Positions 1-8,910 of a stretch of DNA of 62,534 bases are shown in pieces. Source of the stretch: Caulobacterales bacterium (lineage in GTDB: Bacteria > Pseudomonadota > Alphaproteobacteria > Caulobacterales > Caulobacteraceae); NCBI GenBank assembly GCA_016183935.1, contig JACPDR010000029.1:1-62534 (forward strand). Direction: 5' to 3'. Within the stretch, counting starts at the first letter, position 1; the number at the start of each line of letters is the position of its first letter. The notes beneath the pieces were generated by a model. That model was not told the origin of the DNA. It worked only from the letters and a program-made list of their open reading frames with translations, and searched no databases. The translations under genes were made by a program, and so were the position numbers.

Positions 1-1112
1 CGCAGGATCTCACCGGCCAGACCGTGGTCGAGAGCGACAATGGCGAGGTGGCGACGTCGCTGGTGCTGATTCCCAACATCGTCAGCGCCCTGAAGGCCGG
101 CGGCGCCCGCACGGTCGAGGCCAAAAACGTCATGCTGGCCGTGGGCGCCCGGGCCAAGGCTATTCCGCAGATCGGCCTGGAAGCCGACGGCGACCGTATA
201 TGGGCCTATCGCGAGGCCATGGCTCCGAAGAAGATGCCCGCCTCGATCGTGGTCATAGGCTCGGGCGCTATCGGCGTTGAATTCGGCAGCTTCTACAGAG
301 CCTTGGGCGTGGAAGTTACCGTTGTGGAAGCGGTCGACCGGATCATGCCGGTCGAGGATGAAGAAGTCTCCAAGGCCGCCCAGAAGGCCTTCGAGAAGCG
401 CGGCATGAAGTTCCGCACCGGCTGCAAGGTCACCAGAGTGTCCAAGGGCGGCAAGGGCGTGCAGGTCGCCATCGAGGCCGGCGGCAAGGCCGAGACGCTG
501 GAGGCCGAGGTCTGCATCTCGGCGGTCGGCATCACCGCCAACACCGACGGCATCGGCCTTGAGGCTCTGGGCGTGGCCATGGACCGCGGCCACATCACCA
601 TCGACGGCCACTGCCAGACCAACGTCAAGGGCCTGTACGCCATCGGCGACTGCGCCGGCGCGCCCTGGCTGGCGCACAAGGCCTCGCACGAGGGCATCCA
701 CGCCGCCGAGCACATCGCCGCCTTCAAGACCCCCAACGTGAACTCGCCGATCGCCGGCTGCACCTACGCCCAGCCGCAGGTCGCCTCGGTCGGGATCACG
801 GAGCAGGGGGCCCGCGAGGCGAAACGTGAGGTCAGGATCGGCCGCTTCCCGTTCCGGGTGAACGGCAAGGCCGTGGCGGCCGGCGAGATCGAGGGCTTCG
901 TCAAGACCATCTTCGACGCGAAGACGGGCGCGCTGATCGGGGCCCATATGATCGGCGCGGAAGTCACCGAAATGATCCAGGGCTACGTCACCGCCATCAC
1001 CATGGAGGCGACGGAAGAGGACATTCACGGCATCGTCTATCCGCACCCGACCATGTCGGAGGCCATGCACGAGGCCGCGCTGGACGCCTACCAGCGGGTG
1101 CTGCACCTGTGA
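1..1112 (+). CDS. lpdA: dihydrolipoyl dehydrogenase (E3), 5' end outside the window
   Basis: This is the FAD flavoprotein that reoxidises dihydrolipoamide in the pyruvate or 2-oxoglutarate dehydrogenase complex and passes electrons to NAD+. The reading frame is open from base 3, and about 369 residues are present, roughly the last three quarters of a family of about 465. Visible signatures are the NAD-binding Rossmann loop VVIGSGAIGVEFGS, the second FAD-binding motif GLYAIGDCAG, and the C-terminal catalytic His-Glu pair in HPTMSEAMHEAA. The redox-active CxxxxC disulfide would lie upstream, outside the window. The stop overlaps the GTG start of the next gene by 4 bp, so the two are probably co-transcribed. 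Confidence 0.93.
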   Translation, partial: QDLTGQTVVESDNGEVATSLVLIPNIVSALKAGGARTVEAKNVMLAVGARAKAIPQIGLEADGDRIWAYREAMAPKKMPASIVVIGSGAIGVEFGSFYRALGVEVTVVEAVDRIMPVEDEEVSKAAQKAFEKRGMKFRTGCKVTRVSKGGKGVQVAIEAGGKAETLEAEVCISAVGITANTDGIGLEALGVAMDRGHITIDGHCQTNVKGLYAIGDCAGAPWLAHKASHEGIHAAEHIAAFKTPNVNSPIAGCTYAQPQVASVGITEQGAREAKREVRIGRFPFRVNGKAVAAGEIEGFVKTIFDAKTGALIGAHMIGAEVTEMIQGYVTAITMEATEEDIHGIVYPHPTMSEAMHEAALDAYQRVLHL

Positions 1113-1573
1113 CCGTCACGGTCCAGTATGCCATCCGACGGGATGAGCTGTGGAGCTGGTACTGGACTGCCTGGAAACGCAGGCTCTGGATCTACCATGT
1201 CGCGATCGTCGCCATGACTATCCTGACATTCGTCCAACTGGGCGTCGGCGGATCACTGGCGCCAGCGATCGTCGCGGGAAGCGCGGTCGGACTGATGCTC
1301 GTCGGCGTGATGATCCTGTATCCTCAAATAAGATACCGACCTGAGGAGCGGACCCTGACATTCGATGAGACGGGCCTGTCGTATCAACGCGGCGAGAAGG
1401 CGGGTCGCATGCAGTGGAGCAGGATACGCTCAGTGACCGGAAACGGTGACGCCATCGTCGTCATGGACCGGGGTCAAAACGCGTTCATCATTCCCGGGCG
1501 GGCCTTCAGAGACGCGGGCCAGCGCGGAGAGGCGCTGGTGAAAATCTCAGCGCTTCATCAGGGCGCGACCTAA
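1109..1573 (+). CDS. YcxB-like membrane-associated protein
   Basis: This protein of 154 residues starts at a GTG that overlaps the lpdA stop (GTGA). Residues about 27-75 hold two hydrophobic segments, the second ending near ILYPQIRYR. The C-terminal half is a soluble domain with the pattern LTFDETGLSYQRGEKAG, then W-S-R-I, then a closing IIPGRAF. This is the layout of YcxB-like proteins, which have two membrane helices and a PH-like domain of unknown function. It meets the next gene tail to tail with a 4 bp overlap. The link to lipoamide dehydrogenase appears to be positional only. Confidence 0.6.
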   Translation: MTVTVQYAIRRDELWSWYWTAWKRRLWIYHVAIVAMTILTFVQLGVGGSLAPAIVAGSAVGLMLVGVMILYPQIRYRPEERTLTFDETGLSYQRGEKAGRMQWSRIRSVTGNGDAIVVMDRGQNAFIIPGRAFRDAGQRGEALVKISALHQGAT

Positions 1574-1752
1574 CGCTTCTTGCCGAGTTCGGCGGCGATG
1601 TCCTTGACCATGCGGCCGGCCTTGCGGTGGGCGGCGGTGATCTGGTCGCGGGTCACGCCCCAGCGCTTCATCCAGTATTCGACGGCCTGACGCTCCGACA
1701 GGTCGAGCCGGTCCTTGTCGATGAAGCCGCGCTTGTCCTTCAGGCCCGCCAT
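1570..1752 (-). CDS. DUF3606 family small protein
   Basis: This protein of 60 residues resembles DUF3606 proteins, which are short, charged, probably helical and of unknown function. Features are the opening DKRGFIDKDRLDLSE, the central VEYWMKRWGVTRDQITAAHR resembling a helix-turn-helix, and a lysine-rich end. The ATG is preceded on the minus strand by GGAG. About 80 bp upstream of the start is an unusually AT-rich cluster of inverted repeats (1835-1890) that could control it. Confidence 0.65.
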   Translation of the reverse strand: MAGLKDKRGFIDKDRLDLSERQAVEYWMKRWGVTRDQITAAHRKAGRMVKDIAAELGKKR

Positions 1753-1834
1753 GGTCGCTCCTTGTGTGAGGGGTGGGTAGCGCGACAGGGGGTGAATTGC
1801 GAGGCCCGGAGCGCCAATCCGTTCTGCGCCTAAG

Positions 1835-1890
1835 ATATATTATGCGAAATATATTCTATATCGGAACATGCGATATTCCTCGTATCGCAT
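1835..1890. promoter_or_regulatory. AT-rich inverted-repeat cluster, possible operator
   Basis: A perfect 8-bp inverted repeat, ATGCGATA-N7-TATCGCAT, lies at 1868-1890. ATATAT-N8-ATATAT lies at 1835-1854 with another ATGCGA between its arms. Together they give three copies of ATGCGA followed by A/T-rich sequence, two on the plus strand and one on the minus. The patch is sharply AT-rich inside GC-rich DNA and lies upstream of the DUF3606 gene and behind the dehydrogenase stop. A regulator binding site or promoter is inferred. Confidence 0.4.
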
Positions 1891-1894
1891 TGAA

Positions 1895-2761
1895 TCATCG
1901 TCTCTCACGAGCCTGCAGCCGGGCCGCCAGGCTGGACGTGTCCCAGCGCGCGCCGCCCATGGCCTGCACCTCGGAATAGAACTGATCCACCAGCGCCGTC
2001 AGCGCCAGATGGGCGCCGTTGGCGCGGGCCTCGTCGAGCACCAGGCCGAGATCTTTGCGCATCCAGTCGACGGCGAAGCCGAAATCGAACTGGCCGGCCG
2101 CCGCCGTCTTCCAGCGGTTGTCCATCTGCCAGGACTGCGCCGCGCCCTTGGAGACGGCGTCATAGACCGCGTCCGTGTCGAGGCCCGCCGTCCGGGCGAA
2201 GTGCACGGCCTCGGCCAGACCCTGGACCACGCCGGCGATGGCGATCTGGTTGACCATCTTGGTCAGTTGGCCGCTACCGGCGGGACCCATGTGCCTGACG
2301 GCCTTCGCGTAATGCATGAGGACCGGCTCGATCTGGGCCAGCGCCGCTGCGTCCCCGCCGGCCATGACGCTGAGCTGGCCGTTCTCGGCCCCGGCCTGGC
2401 CGCCGGACACCGGCGCGTCGATGAACAGGACGCCCTGCCCCGCCGCCAGCGCGGCCATTTCGCGGGCGACCCTGGCCGAGGCCGTGGTGTGATCGACGAT
2501 GATCGCGCCGGCCGTCAGCGCCGGCAGCGCCGCCGTTACGACCTCGCGGACGTCATCGTCGTTCCCGACACAGAGGATGAACAGCTGCGCGCCCGCCGCC
2601 GCCTCGGGGACGGTCGCGGCGAAGCGGCCGTTTGTGGCCTCGGCCCATGCCCGCGCCTTCCCGGGCGAGCGGTTGAAGCCGGCGACGTCATGGCCCGCCT
2701 GCACGAGGTGGCCCGCCATCGGCGCGCCCATCACGCCCAGGCCCGCGAAGCCGATCTTCAT
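1895..2761 (-). CDS. NAD(P)-dependent beta-hydroxyacid dehydrogenase (3-hydroxyisobutyrate dehydrogenase family)
   Basis: This 288-residue protein, the usual family length, oxidises a short beta-hydroxyacid (3-hydroxyisobutyrate, tartronate semialdehyde or similar) with NAD(P). The N-terminus carries the dinucleotide loop GLGVMGAPMAGHL. The substrate-binding signature DAPVSGGQAGAENG follows at about residue 118, and the catalytic lysine lies in GQLTKMVNQ near residue 170. The second domain is all helical. The gene ends a two-gene minus-strand unit with the flavin reductase (10 bp apart). The exact substrate cannot be read from sequence; a glyoxylate or succinic-semialdehyde reductase is possible. 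Confidence 0.85.
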   Translation of the reverse strand: MKIGFAGLGVMGAPMAGHLVQAGHDVAGFNRSPGKARAWAEATNGRFAATVPEAAAGAQLFILCVGNDDDVREVVTAALPALTAGAIIVDHTTASARVAREMAALAAGQGVLFIDAPVSGGQAGAENGQLSVMAGGDAAALAQIEPVLMHYAKAVRHMGPAGSGQLTKMVNQIAIAGVVQGLAEAVHFARTAGLDTDAVYDAVSKGAAQSWQMDNRWKTAAAGQFDFGFAVDWMRKDLGLVLDEARANGAHLALTALVDQFYSEVQAMGGARWDTSSLAARLQARERR

Positions 2762-2771
2762 GTCCTGATCC

Positions 2772-3269
2772 TTACGTCTGCGGTTCGGTCGCGGTCCCGT
2801 AGCGGCCGCGATAGTAGGTCAGGGCGTCGCCCGGCCGGGTCTCGAAGCCCTGCACTTCGCCGACGATGGTCAGGTGGTCGCCCATGACGATGCGTTCGCG
2901 CGCCGTGCAGTCCAGCCGCGTCAGGGCGTTCTTCAGGCGCGGCGGCTCCGGGCTGGAACTGTCGAACTCGTCCGACGACAGCCGGCAAACACCCCAAGCG
3001 AAGCGGTCCGACATCTCGCGGTCCTCGACCGGTAGCATATGAACCGCGAACCGGTCGGCCCTGGCGAAGGCGTCATGCCGCCACGAGGCGCGGTCGAGGC
3101 ACCACAGGATCAGCGGCGGCCGCAGCGAGACCGAGGTGAAGGAGTTGACCGTGATCCCGAACGGGCCCTCGTCGGTGTGGGCGGTCACAACGCAGACGCC
3201 GGTCGCAAAGCCGCCGAGGGCCCGCCGGAAGGCGGTGACGTCGAAATCGGTATCGATCGGCTGGCTCAC
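2772..3269 (-). CDS. flavin reductase family protein (FMN-binding split-barrel)
   Basis: This 165-residue protein belongs to the flavin reductase family (HpaC type), which use NAD(P)H to reduce free FMN/FAD for partner monooxygenases. The N-terminus FRRALGGFATGVCVVTA and the flavin-contact stretch GITVNSFTSVSLRPPLILWC are characteristic, as is the pattern around HHxxxxG near the centre in related proteins. No partner monooxygenase lies nearby, and the downstream dehydrogenase is the only linked gene. The reduced flavin may serve a distant enzyme. Confidence 0.82.
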   Translation of the reverse strand: MSQPIDTDFDVTAFRRALGGFATGVCVVTAHTDEGPFGITVNSFTSVSLRPPLILWCLDRASWRHDAFARADRFAVHMLPVEDREMSDRFAWGVCRLSSDEFDSSSPEPPRLKNALTRLDCTARERIVMGDHLTIVGEVQGFETRPGDALTYYRGRYGTATEPQT

Positions 3270-3383
3270 GTCCGAGGACTAGGCGACGGCTCCCGCGTGG
3301 GCAAGCCGGGAACAGCCGCATACGGCTTCTTAACGCGCCACGCCGATGCTGTGACTAACGAACAGCCTTAAGGCCCCTGCTCC

Positions 3384-4286
3384 ATGTCCATGAGCGATCG
3401 CCCGATCCTCATCAAGAAGGTCAAGAAGGTCATCGCCGGCGGCCACCATGGCGGCGCGTGGAAGGTGGCCTATGCGGACTTCGTGACGGCGATGATGGCC
3501 TTCTTCCTGCTGATGTGGCTGATCAACACGACCGATCCGGAGCAGAAGCAGGGCATCGCCGAATATTTCGCCCCGGCCAGCGTGTCCCAGACCACGTCGG
3601 GCTCCGGCGGTCTGCTGGGTGGAACCGCGCTGGGCGAGGACGGCTCGAAGGGCGCGGGCTCGCAGTCGGTCATCAGCCAGCTGGCCCCCGAGGCCCCGCC
3701 GGACGCGCCGCCAGACGCCGGCCAGAGCCCCAGCCTGGCCGCCGCCAGCGAGGCGGCCCTGCGCGACGAGATCGCCCGACGCGAAGCCGCCGAGTTCTCC
3801 TCCGCCGCCGAATCCCTGCGCCAGGCCATGCAATCGATGCCGGAACTGGCCGAGCTGTCGAAACAGCTGATCATCGACCAGACTCCCGAGGGCCTGCGCA
3901 TCCAGCTGGTCGACCAGGAGGGTCGGTCGATGTTCGAGAACAACTCGGCCCGGCCCAATCCGCGCGCGCAACTGCTGCTGCGGGCGATCTCGAAGGTCAT
4001 CACCCAGTTGCCGAACCGTATTTCGGTGACAGGCCACACCTCGGCCGCCCCCGGTTCGAACCGGGCCACCAGCCCCAACGACTGGCCGCTGTCGGCCGCG
4101 CGGGCCAACGCCTCGCGCCAGATCCTGCAGGCCGCCGGCGTCGACGGCGACCGGGTCTACCAGGTCTCGGGCAAGGCCGGGTCGGATCCGCTCTATCCCG
4201 ACGATCCCACCCTGGCGGGCAACCGCCGGATCGCCATCGTGCTGTTGCGCGAAGCTCCGGTGCTGCCGACGGACACCAGCTTGTGA
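3384..4286 (+). CDS. motB: flagellar motor stator protein MotB
   Basis: MotB forms the ion-conducting stator with MotA and anchors it to peptidoglycan. After a basic N-terminus there is a single membrane helix at about residues 28-48 containing the proton-binding aspartate Asp32 in VAYADFVTAMMAFFLLMWL. A proline/alanine-rich linker is followed by an OmpA-like peptidoglycan-binding domain from about residue 165 (SVTGHTS, then LSAARANASRQIL). Its 300 residues match the family. MotA is not adjacent, as is usual in Caulobacter relatives. A second in-frame ATG lies 6 bp downstream. Confidence 0.93.
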   Translation: MSMSDRPILIKKVKKVIAGGHHGGAWKVAYADFVTAMMAFFLLMWLINTTDPEQKQGIAEYFAPASVSQTTSGSGGLLGGTALGEDGSKGAGSQSVISQLAPEAPPDAPPDAGQSPSLAAASEAALRDEIARREAAEFSSAAESLRQAMQSMPELAELSKQLIIDQTPEGLRIQLVDQEGRSMFENNSARPNPRAQLLLRAISKVITQLPNRISVTGHTSAAPGSNRATSPNDWPLSAARANASRQILQAAGVDGDRVYQVSGKAGSDPLYPDDPTLAGNRRIAIVLLREAPVLPTDTSL

Positions 4287-4410
4287 CCGCCCGCCCGCCG
4301 CTCAGGCGCCGGGCGAAGGGACTTGTCGCGACGCGCGACACGGGGCCAAATCGGCCGATGTCGAAACGGGCGCCAAACTGTCGTCGGAATTGGGTGGGGA
4401 GCTGTATCCC

Positions 4411-5145
4411 GTGACCCAGTTCGTACCCCAGCGCCAGCTTCGCTTCTACATGACCTCGGTGGCCCCCTGCCCCTATCTGCCGGGCCAGACCGAACGGAAG
4501 GTGTTCGCCAACCTGCCCTTCAGCGAAGGCGCCCACGTCAACGACGAACTGACCCAGGCGGGCTTCCGGCGCAGCCAGAACATCGCCTACCGCCCCGCCT
4601 GCGAGGGCTGCGACGCCTGCGTTTCGGTTCGGCTGCCGGTGCCGGAGTTCAGCTTCTCGCGGTCCGAGCGCAAGGTGCTGAGGCGCAACGCCGATCTGAC
4701 CCGCGATCTGGTCGAGGCCGAGGCCACCATGGAGCAGTTCGACCTGCTGCGCCGTTACCTGCACGGACGTCACCCGGGTGGCGGCATGAGCACCATGGGC
4801 TGGCTCGACTATGTAGCCATGGTCGAGGACACCTCGGTGCGCACGCACCTAATCGAATACCGCCTGCCCTCCCCCGACGGCGGGCCGGGCGATCTGGTCG
4901 GCGTCTGCCTGACCGACCTGCTCTCCGACGGGCTGTCGATGGTCTACAGCTTCTTCGATCCGGCGCTGGAGGCGCGCAGTCTGGGACGGTTCGCGATCCT
5001 CGACCACGTCCGGCAGGCGGCGACGGTGGGGCTGCCATTCGTCTACCTGGGCTATTGGGTCCGGGGTTCGAAGAAGATGGACTACAAGGCCGGGTTCCGG
5101 CCGCTGGAGCAGCTGACCCGGCTGGGCTGGGAGCGCCTGCCCTAG
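4411..5145 (+). CDS. bpt: aspartate/glutamate leucyltransferase (arginyltransferase family)
   Basis: Bpt transfers leucine from Leu-tRNA to proteins with N-terminal Asp or Glu, marking them for ClpS/ClpAP degradation by the N-degron pathway. The N-terminal cysteine signature is PCPYLPGQTERKVF followed by CEGCDACVSVR. The ATE C-terminal half ends in YLGYWVRGSKKMDYKAGFRP. I chose GTG 4411 because GGGGAG lies 9 bases upstream and homologues begin close to QRQLRFY; a TTG at 4390 would add seven residues. The stop shares the bases CTAG with the convergent M48 protease gene. Confidence 0.9.
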   Translation: MTQFVPQRQLRFYMTSVAPCPYLPGQTERKVFANLPFSEGAHVNDELTQAGFRRSQNIAYRPACEGCDACVSVRLPVPEFSFSRSERKVLRRNADLTRDLVEAEATMEQFDLLRRYLHGRHPGGGMSTMGWLDYVAMVEDTSVRTHLIEYRLPSPDGGPGDLVGVCLTDLLSDGLSMVYSFFDPALEARSLGRFAILDHVRQAATVGLPFVYLGYWVRGSKKMDYKAGFRPLEQLTRLGWERLP

Positions 5146-6167
5146 CCGGCCGTCGGCACCGAGGTTTCGTACGGGAACGCCGCCTCGTCGCCCGACCACA
5201 CGCCCGGATCATGGCCGCCGCCGAACTTCACCAGGGCGTCGATGCGTTTCTGAATCGGCGGGTGGGTGGCGAACAGCCCCTCGCGCCCGCGACCGTCGGG
5301 CTGATTGTCGAGGAACAGTTGCTGCACCTCGTCCGGCCCGCGCACGCTGGAGCGCCCCTCGATCTTGCGCAGGGCCGAGATCATCGCGTCGGGATTCTTG
5401 GTCAGCTCGACCGCGCCGGCGTCGGCGACATACTCCCGCGTCCGCGACAGCATCATGCGGATGACGATGGCCAGGGCGAAGCCGATCGCCGCGAAGGCCA
5501 GGCCGATCAGGATCAGCGGCAGGGCGTTCTTGTTGTCGCGCCGCCCGCCGCGCCCGGAGTAGATGAGGCCCCGGAACACCAGTTCGGCGATGACGCTGAT
5601 GATCCCCGCGAAGATCGAGGCGATCACCATGGTCCGCACGTCCTTGTTGATGACGTGGGTCAGCTCGTGGGCCAGCACCGCCTCGAGCTCGTCGCGGGTC
5701 AGGGTGTTGACCAGCCCGCGGGTGACGGTGACGCTGTAGCGGCCCTCGTGCAGCCCGGTGGCGAAGGCGTTGAGATTGTCGCTCTCGATCATGCGCAGCG
5801 TCGGGGTGCGCAGGCCGCGCGAGATGGCCAGGTTCTCCAGCAGGTTATAGAGCGCCGGCTCCGTGCGCCGCTCGACCTTGCGGGCGCCGGTCATGACGTC
5901 GATCAGGGCCTGATTGCCGAAATAGGCGATGGCGAACCAGATGGCGGCGATGACCAGGGCCGTCGGCACGGTCCAGCCCAGCCACGATGCGGCCAGGGCC
6001 ATGTCGTCGCCGAGCCCGCGGCCGGTCCCCGCCAGGAAGCCGAACCCCATCAGGATCAGCTGCACCCCGTACAGGATACCGATCATCAGCACCGGGAAGG
6101 CCGCCAGCAGCAGGATCGACCGCGTATTGTTCGCCCAGATGTGGGTCTGGAGCCCGACGGCGCCCAT
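5142..6167 (-). CDS. M48 family membrane zinc metalloprotease (HtpX/Ste24-like)
   Basis: This 341-residue membrane protease has the zinc motif HExxH in AVLAHELTHVINKDV (about residue 168). The third ligand is in the ARTREYVADAGAVE stretch near residue 240, where E precedes ADAGA. Hydrophobic segments lie near residues 13-38, 60-80, 185-205 and 215-240. HtpX-type proteases degrade misfolded membrane proteins. It follows lemA by 3 bp, and LemA-M48 pairs are common. I infer membrane quality control but not a specific substrate. Confidence 0.85.
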   Translation of the reverse strand: MGAVGLQTHIWANNTRSILLLAAFPVLMIGILYGVQLILMGFGFLAGTGRGLGDDMALAASWLGWTVPTALVIAAIWFAIAYFGNQALIDVMTGARKVERRTEPALYNLLENLAISRGLRTPTLRMIESDNLNAFATGLHEGRYSVTVTRGLVNTLTRDELEAVLAHELTHVINKDVRTMVIASIFAGIISVIAELVFRGLIYSGRGGRRDNKNALPLILIGLAFAAIGFALAIVIRMMLSRTREYVADAGAVELTKNPDAMISALRKIEGRSSVRGPDEVQQLFLDNQPDGRGREGLFATHPPIQKRIDALVKFGGGHDPGVWSGDEAAFPYETSVPTAG

Positions 6168-6170
6168 GGA

Positions 6171-6749
6171 TCAGGCCTGGAAATTCACCGTCGGCGGCGC
6201 CGCGCTCATCGCGGCCCGGTCGGCCTCGCCCAGATCGAAGAACGGCTTGTCGGCGGCGAAGCCGACCATGCCGGCGAACAGCACCGTCGGGAACTGACGG
6301 CGCACGGCGTTGAACTCGCTGACGGCGTTGTTGAAGAAGCGGCGCGCGGCGGCGAGCTTGTTCTCGATGTCCGACAGTTCGGATTGAAGCTGCTGGAAAT
6401 TGGTGTTGGCCTTGAGGTCCGGATAGGCCTCGGCGACGGCGAACAACCGGCCCAGGGTGGCGGTCAGCATGTTCTCGGCCTGGACCTTGTCGTTGACCGA
6501 GGTGGCGCCGGCGGCGGCGGCGCGGGCGGCGGTGACGGCGTCCAGCGTGCCGCGCTCGTGCGTGGCGTAGCCCTTCACCGTTTCGACGAGGTTCGGGATC
6601 AGATCCTGCCGCTGCTTCAGTTGCACGTCGATGTCGGCGAACGACTGATCCGCCCGCTGGTCCAGCGCGACCAGCTTGTTGTAGCCGCCGACGACGACGA
6701 ACAGCACGACGGCGACGATGACGGCGATGACGATCAGGGTCGTGAGCAT
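6171..6749 (-). CDS. LemA family protein
   Basis: LemA proteins have an extracytoplasmic N-terminus, one membrane helix and a helical bundle; their function is not settled. Here a membrane segment at residues 1-22 (MLTTLIVIAVIVAVVLFVVV) is followed by the family signature YNKLVALDQRADQSFADIDV and QRQDLIPNLVETVKGYA. I chose the ATG at 6749 because GGAG lies just upstream and the membrane helix then starts at the N-terminus; an in-frame start at 6782 would add 11 hydrophilic residues. It is the first gene of a two-gene unit with the M48 protease. Confidence 0.88.
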   Translation of the reverse strand: MLTTLIVIAVIVAVVLFVVVGGYNKLVALDQRADQSFADIDVQLKQRQDLIPNLVETVKGYATHERGTLDAVTAARAAAAGATSVNDKVQAENMLTATLGRLFAVAEAYPDLKANTNFQQLQSELSDIENKLAAARRFFNNAVSEFNAVRRQFPTVLFAGMVGFAADKPFFDLGEADRAAMSAAPPTVNFQA

Positions 6750-6875
6750 ATCGATCTCCAGTCCCGGCCGAGCTCTGGCCACGCCTGAATATGAGACCGA
6801 TAACGGGCCGCCGATAGTGAAATCGGCGTCACCATAAATCCGGGGCCTGCAGCAGCGGAGCCGGCCCCTCCGGAC

Positions 6876-7613
6876 CTAGTACTCGTGGCTCTCCGCCGGC
6901 CGCTCTTCCAGATGGCCGTCCTTCAACGCGAAGACGCGGTCCATGTGGCCCGCCAGCTCCATGTTGTGCGTGGCGATCAGGGCGGCGACGCCGGTCTTCT
7001 TGACCAGGTCGTGCAGGGCCTCGAACACCGTCTGGCTGGTGGCGGGGTCGAGGTTGCCGGTCGGCTCGTCCGCCAGCAGCAGGCGCGGGCGGTTGGCGAG
7101 CGCGCGGGCGACGGCGACGCGCTGCTGCTCGCCGCCGGACATCTGGGCCGGCTGGTGGGTCAGGCGCTCGCCGAGACCGAGGGCGGTCAGCACCTCCTCG
7201 GCGCGGCCGCGGGCCTCGGCCTGGCTGACGCCGGCGATGCGCAGCGGCAGGGCGACGTTGTCGCGGGCGTCGAACTCGGCCAGCAGGTGGTGGAACTGGT
7301 AGACGAAGCCGATGCTGGCGAGGCGGATGTGGGTGCGGGCGCGCTCGGGCAGGTCGCCGACGTCCCGGCCGTCGACGCGGATCTCGCCCGAGGTCGGCCG
7401 TTCGAGCAGGCCGGCGGCGTGCAGCAGGGATGATTTGCCGGAGCCGGACGGGCCGATCAGGCCGACGACCTCGCCGGGCATGACATCGAGGTCGACGCCC
7501 TTGAGCACGGTCAGCGGACCGGCGGCGGACTCATAGGTGCGGGTCACGCCGCGGACGGAGAGGACGGGAGTCCCCTGCCCTTCGCCAGCGGCTTTGCGCG
7601 GGGCCTTACTCAT
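6876..7613 (-). CDS. lolD: lipoprotein-releasing ABC transporter ATP-binding protein LolD
   Basis: LolD powers LolCDE, which extracts mature lipoproteins from the inner membrane for LolA. The 245-residue protein has Walker A GPSGSGKSS, the Q-loop in YQFHHLLAEFDARDNV (typical of LolD), the ABC signature MSGGEQQRVAVARAL, Walker B LLLADEPTGNLD and the switch histidine in ATHN. The start at 7613 overlaps the end of the permease gene by 8 bp; an open frame to 7847 is only read-through in a shadow frame. It is co-transcribed with proS and the permease. Confidence 0.93.
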   Translation of the reverse strand: MSKAPRKAAGEGQGTPVLSVRGVTRTYESAAGPLTVLKGVDLDVMPGEVVGLIGPSGSGKSSLLHAAGLLERPTSGEIRVDGRDVGDLPERARTHIRLASIGFVYQFHHLLAEFDARDNVALPLRIAGVSQAEARGRAEEVLTALGLGERLTHQPAQMSGGEQQRVAVARALANRPRLLLADEPTGNLDPATSQTVFEALHDLVKKTGVAALIATHNMELAGHMDRVFALKDGHLEERPAESHEY

Positions 7614-8910
7614 AGCGAAGGGCCTCCACGGGATCCATCTTGGCGGCGCGCCAAGACGGCAGCAGGCTGGCCACACAGGACATGAACACCGACCACAGGG
7701 TGACCCAGAGGACGTCGAGCGGATCGACCTCGGCCGGGATGGCGTCGAGCATGTAGACGTCGGCGTCGAACAGCCGGACCTGGAACAGACCTTCGAGGAA
7801 ATGCTGGATGGCCCCGATGTTGAGGCAGAACAGCAGGCCCAGGACAAGGCCGGTGACGGTGCCCGCCACGCCGATGGCGGCGCCGGCGATGAAGAAGATG
7901 CGCAGCATCGACGACTGGCTGGCCCCGACGGTGCGCAGGATGGCGATGTCGCGGGTCTTGTTCTTCACCAGCATGACGATGCCGGAGATGATGTTGAGCG
8001 CGGCGATGGCCACGACGAGGCCGAGGATGATGCTCATCGCCACCCGCTCGACCTTGAGCGCGCCCCAGAAGGCGGCCAGCCGGTCGCGCCAGTCGCTGAC
8101 GATGGCGCCGGGCCCCGCCGCCTCGCGCACGGGGAGCAGCAGATCGCCGACGCGGTCGGGCTCGGCGACCTTCAGCTCGATGACGTCCCAGAGGCCTTCC
8201 TTGGCGAAGAACAGCTGGGCCTGCTCGAGGGGCATGAAGATGAAGATGCGGTCGAAGTCGGCGGTGCCCGAGCTGAAGGTGCCGCCGACGCGGTAGGTCT
8301 TCTCCAGCCCGCCCAGATTGCCGAAGGCGCTGTCGGCGCCGGTCGGCGAATAGAGGGTGATCGGGTCGCCGACGCTCAGGCCGAGGCCATCGGCCAGGGC
8401 CTTGCCGATCAGGACGTTGTCGCCGCCCCAGGCGCCCTGGCCGAAGCTCCGCTTCGCCTCGTCGGACAGGCTGTCGTTGACATAGGCCATGGAGCCGAGG
8501 TCGCCGGGACGGATGCCGCGGACCATGGCGCCGGTGGTCTGGCCAGCGGCGCGGACGATGCTCTGGTTCTCGATCAAGGGGGTGACGCTGACCACGCCGG
8601 GGACGTCGGCGATGCGCGCGACGGCGGCGTCGCGGGCGGGGTCGTTGAGGACCTGGCCCTGGACGTACATGTGCCCGTTGAAGGACAGCATCCGGTCGAG
8701 CAGTTCGTTCCTGAACCCGGCCATGATGCTCATGACCACGATCAGGGCCATCACCGCCAGGGCGATGGCGACGTAGGAGATGATGGCGATCAGGGCGATG
8801 CCGCCCTCGCGCCGCCTGGCCCGCAGATAGCGCAGGGCCAGGCCGAACTCCCAGGTCGAGAAGGGACCGGCCGGCTTGACCGCCTTCATCGCCGCCGCGT
8901 CGTCCGTCAT
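7606..8910 (-). CDS. lipoprotein-releasing ABC transporter permease LolC/LolE
   Basis: This 434-residue permease has the LolC/E layout. The first membrane helix is near residue 45 (the [26 protein letters not shown] region), followed by the FRNELLDR motif and a large periplasmic domain (about 65-290). Three C-terminal helices end in [18 protein letters not shown], typical of MacB/LolE permeases. Only one permease gene is present; many alphaproteobacteria use a single LolC/E (LolF-like) form as a homodimer, so no symbol is assigned. It overlaps lolD (8 bp) and proS (4 bp). Confidence 0.9.
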   Translation of the reverse strand: MTDDAAAMKAVKPAGPFSTWEFGLALRYLRARRREGGIALIAIISYVAIALAVMALIVVMSIMAGFRNELLDRMLSFNGHMYVQGQVLNDPARDAAVARIADVPGVVSVTPLIENQSIVRAAGQTTGAMVRGIRPGDLGSMAYVNDSLSDEAKRSFGQGAWGGDNVLIGKALADGLGLSVGDPITLYSPTGADSAFGNLGGLEKTYRVGGTFSSGTADFDRIFIFMPLEQAQLFFAKEGLWDVIELKVAEPDRVGDLLLPVREAAGPGAIVSDWRDRLAAFWGALKVERVAMSIILGLVVAIAALNIISGIVMLVKNKTRDIAILRTVGASQSSMLRIFFIAGAAIGVAGTVTGLVLGLLFCLNIGAIQHFLEGLFQVRLFDADVYMLDAIPAEVDPLDVLWVTLWSVFMSCVASLLPSWRAAKMDPVEALRYE

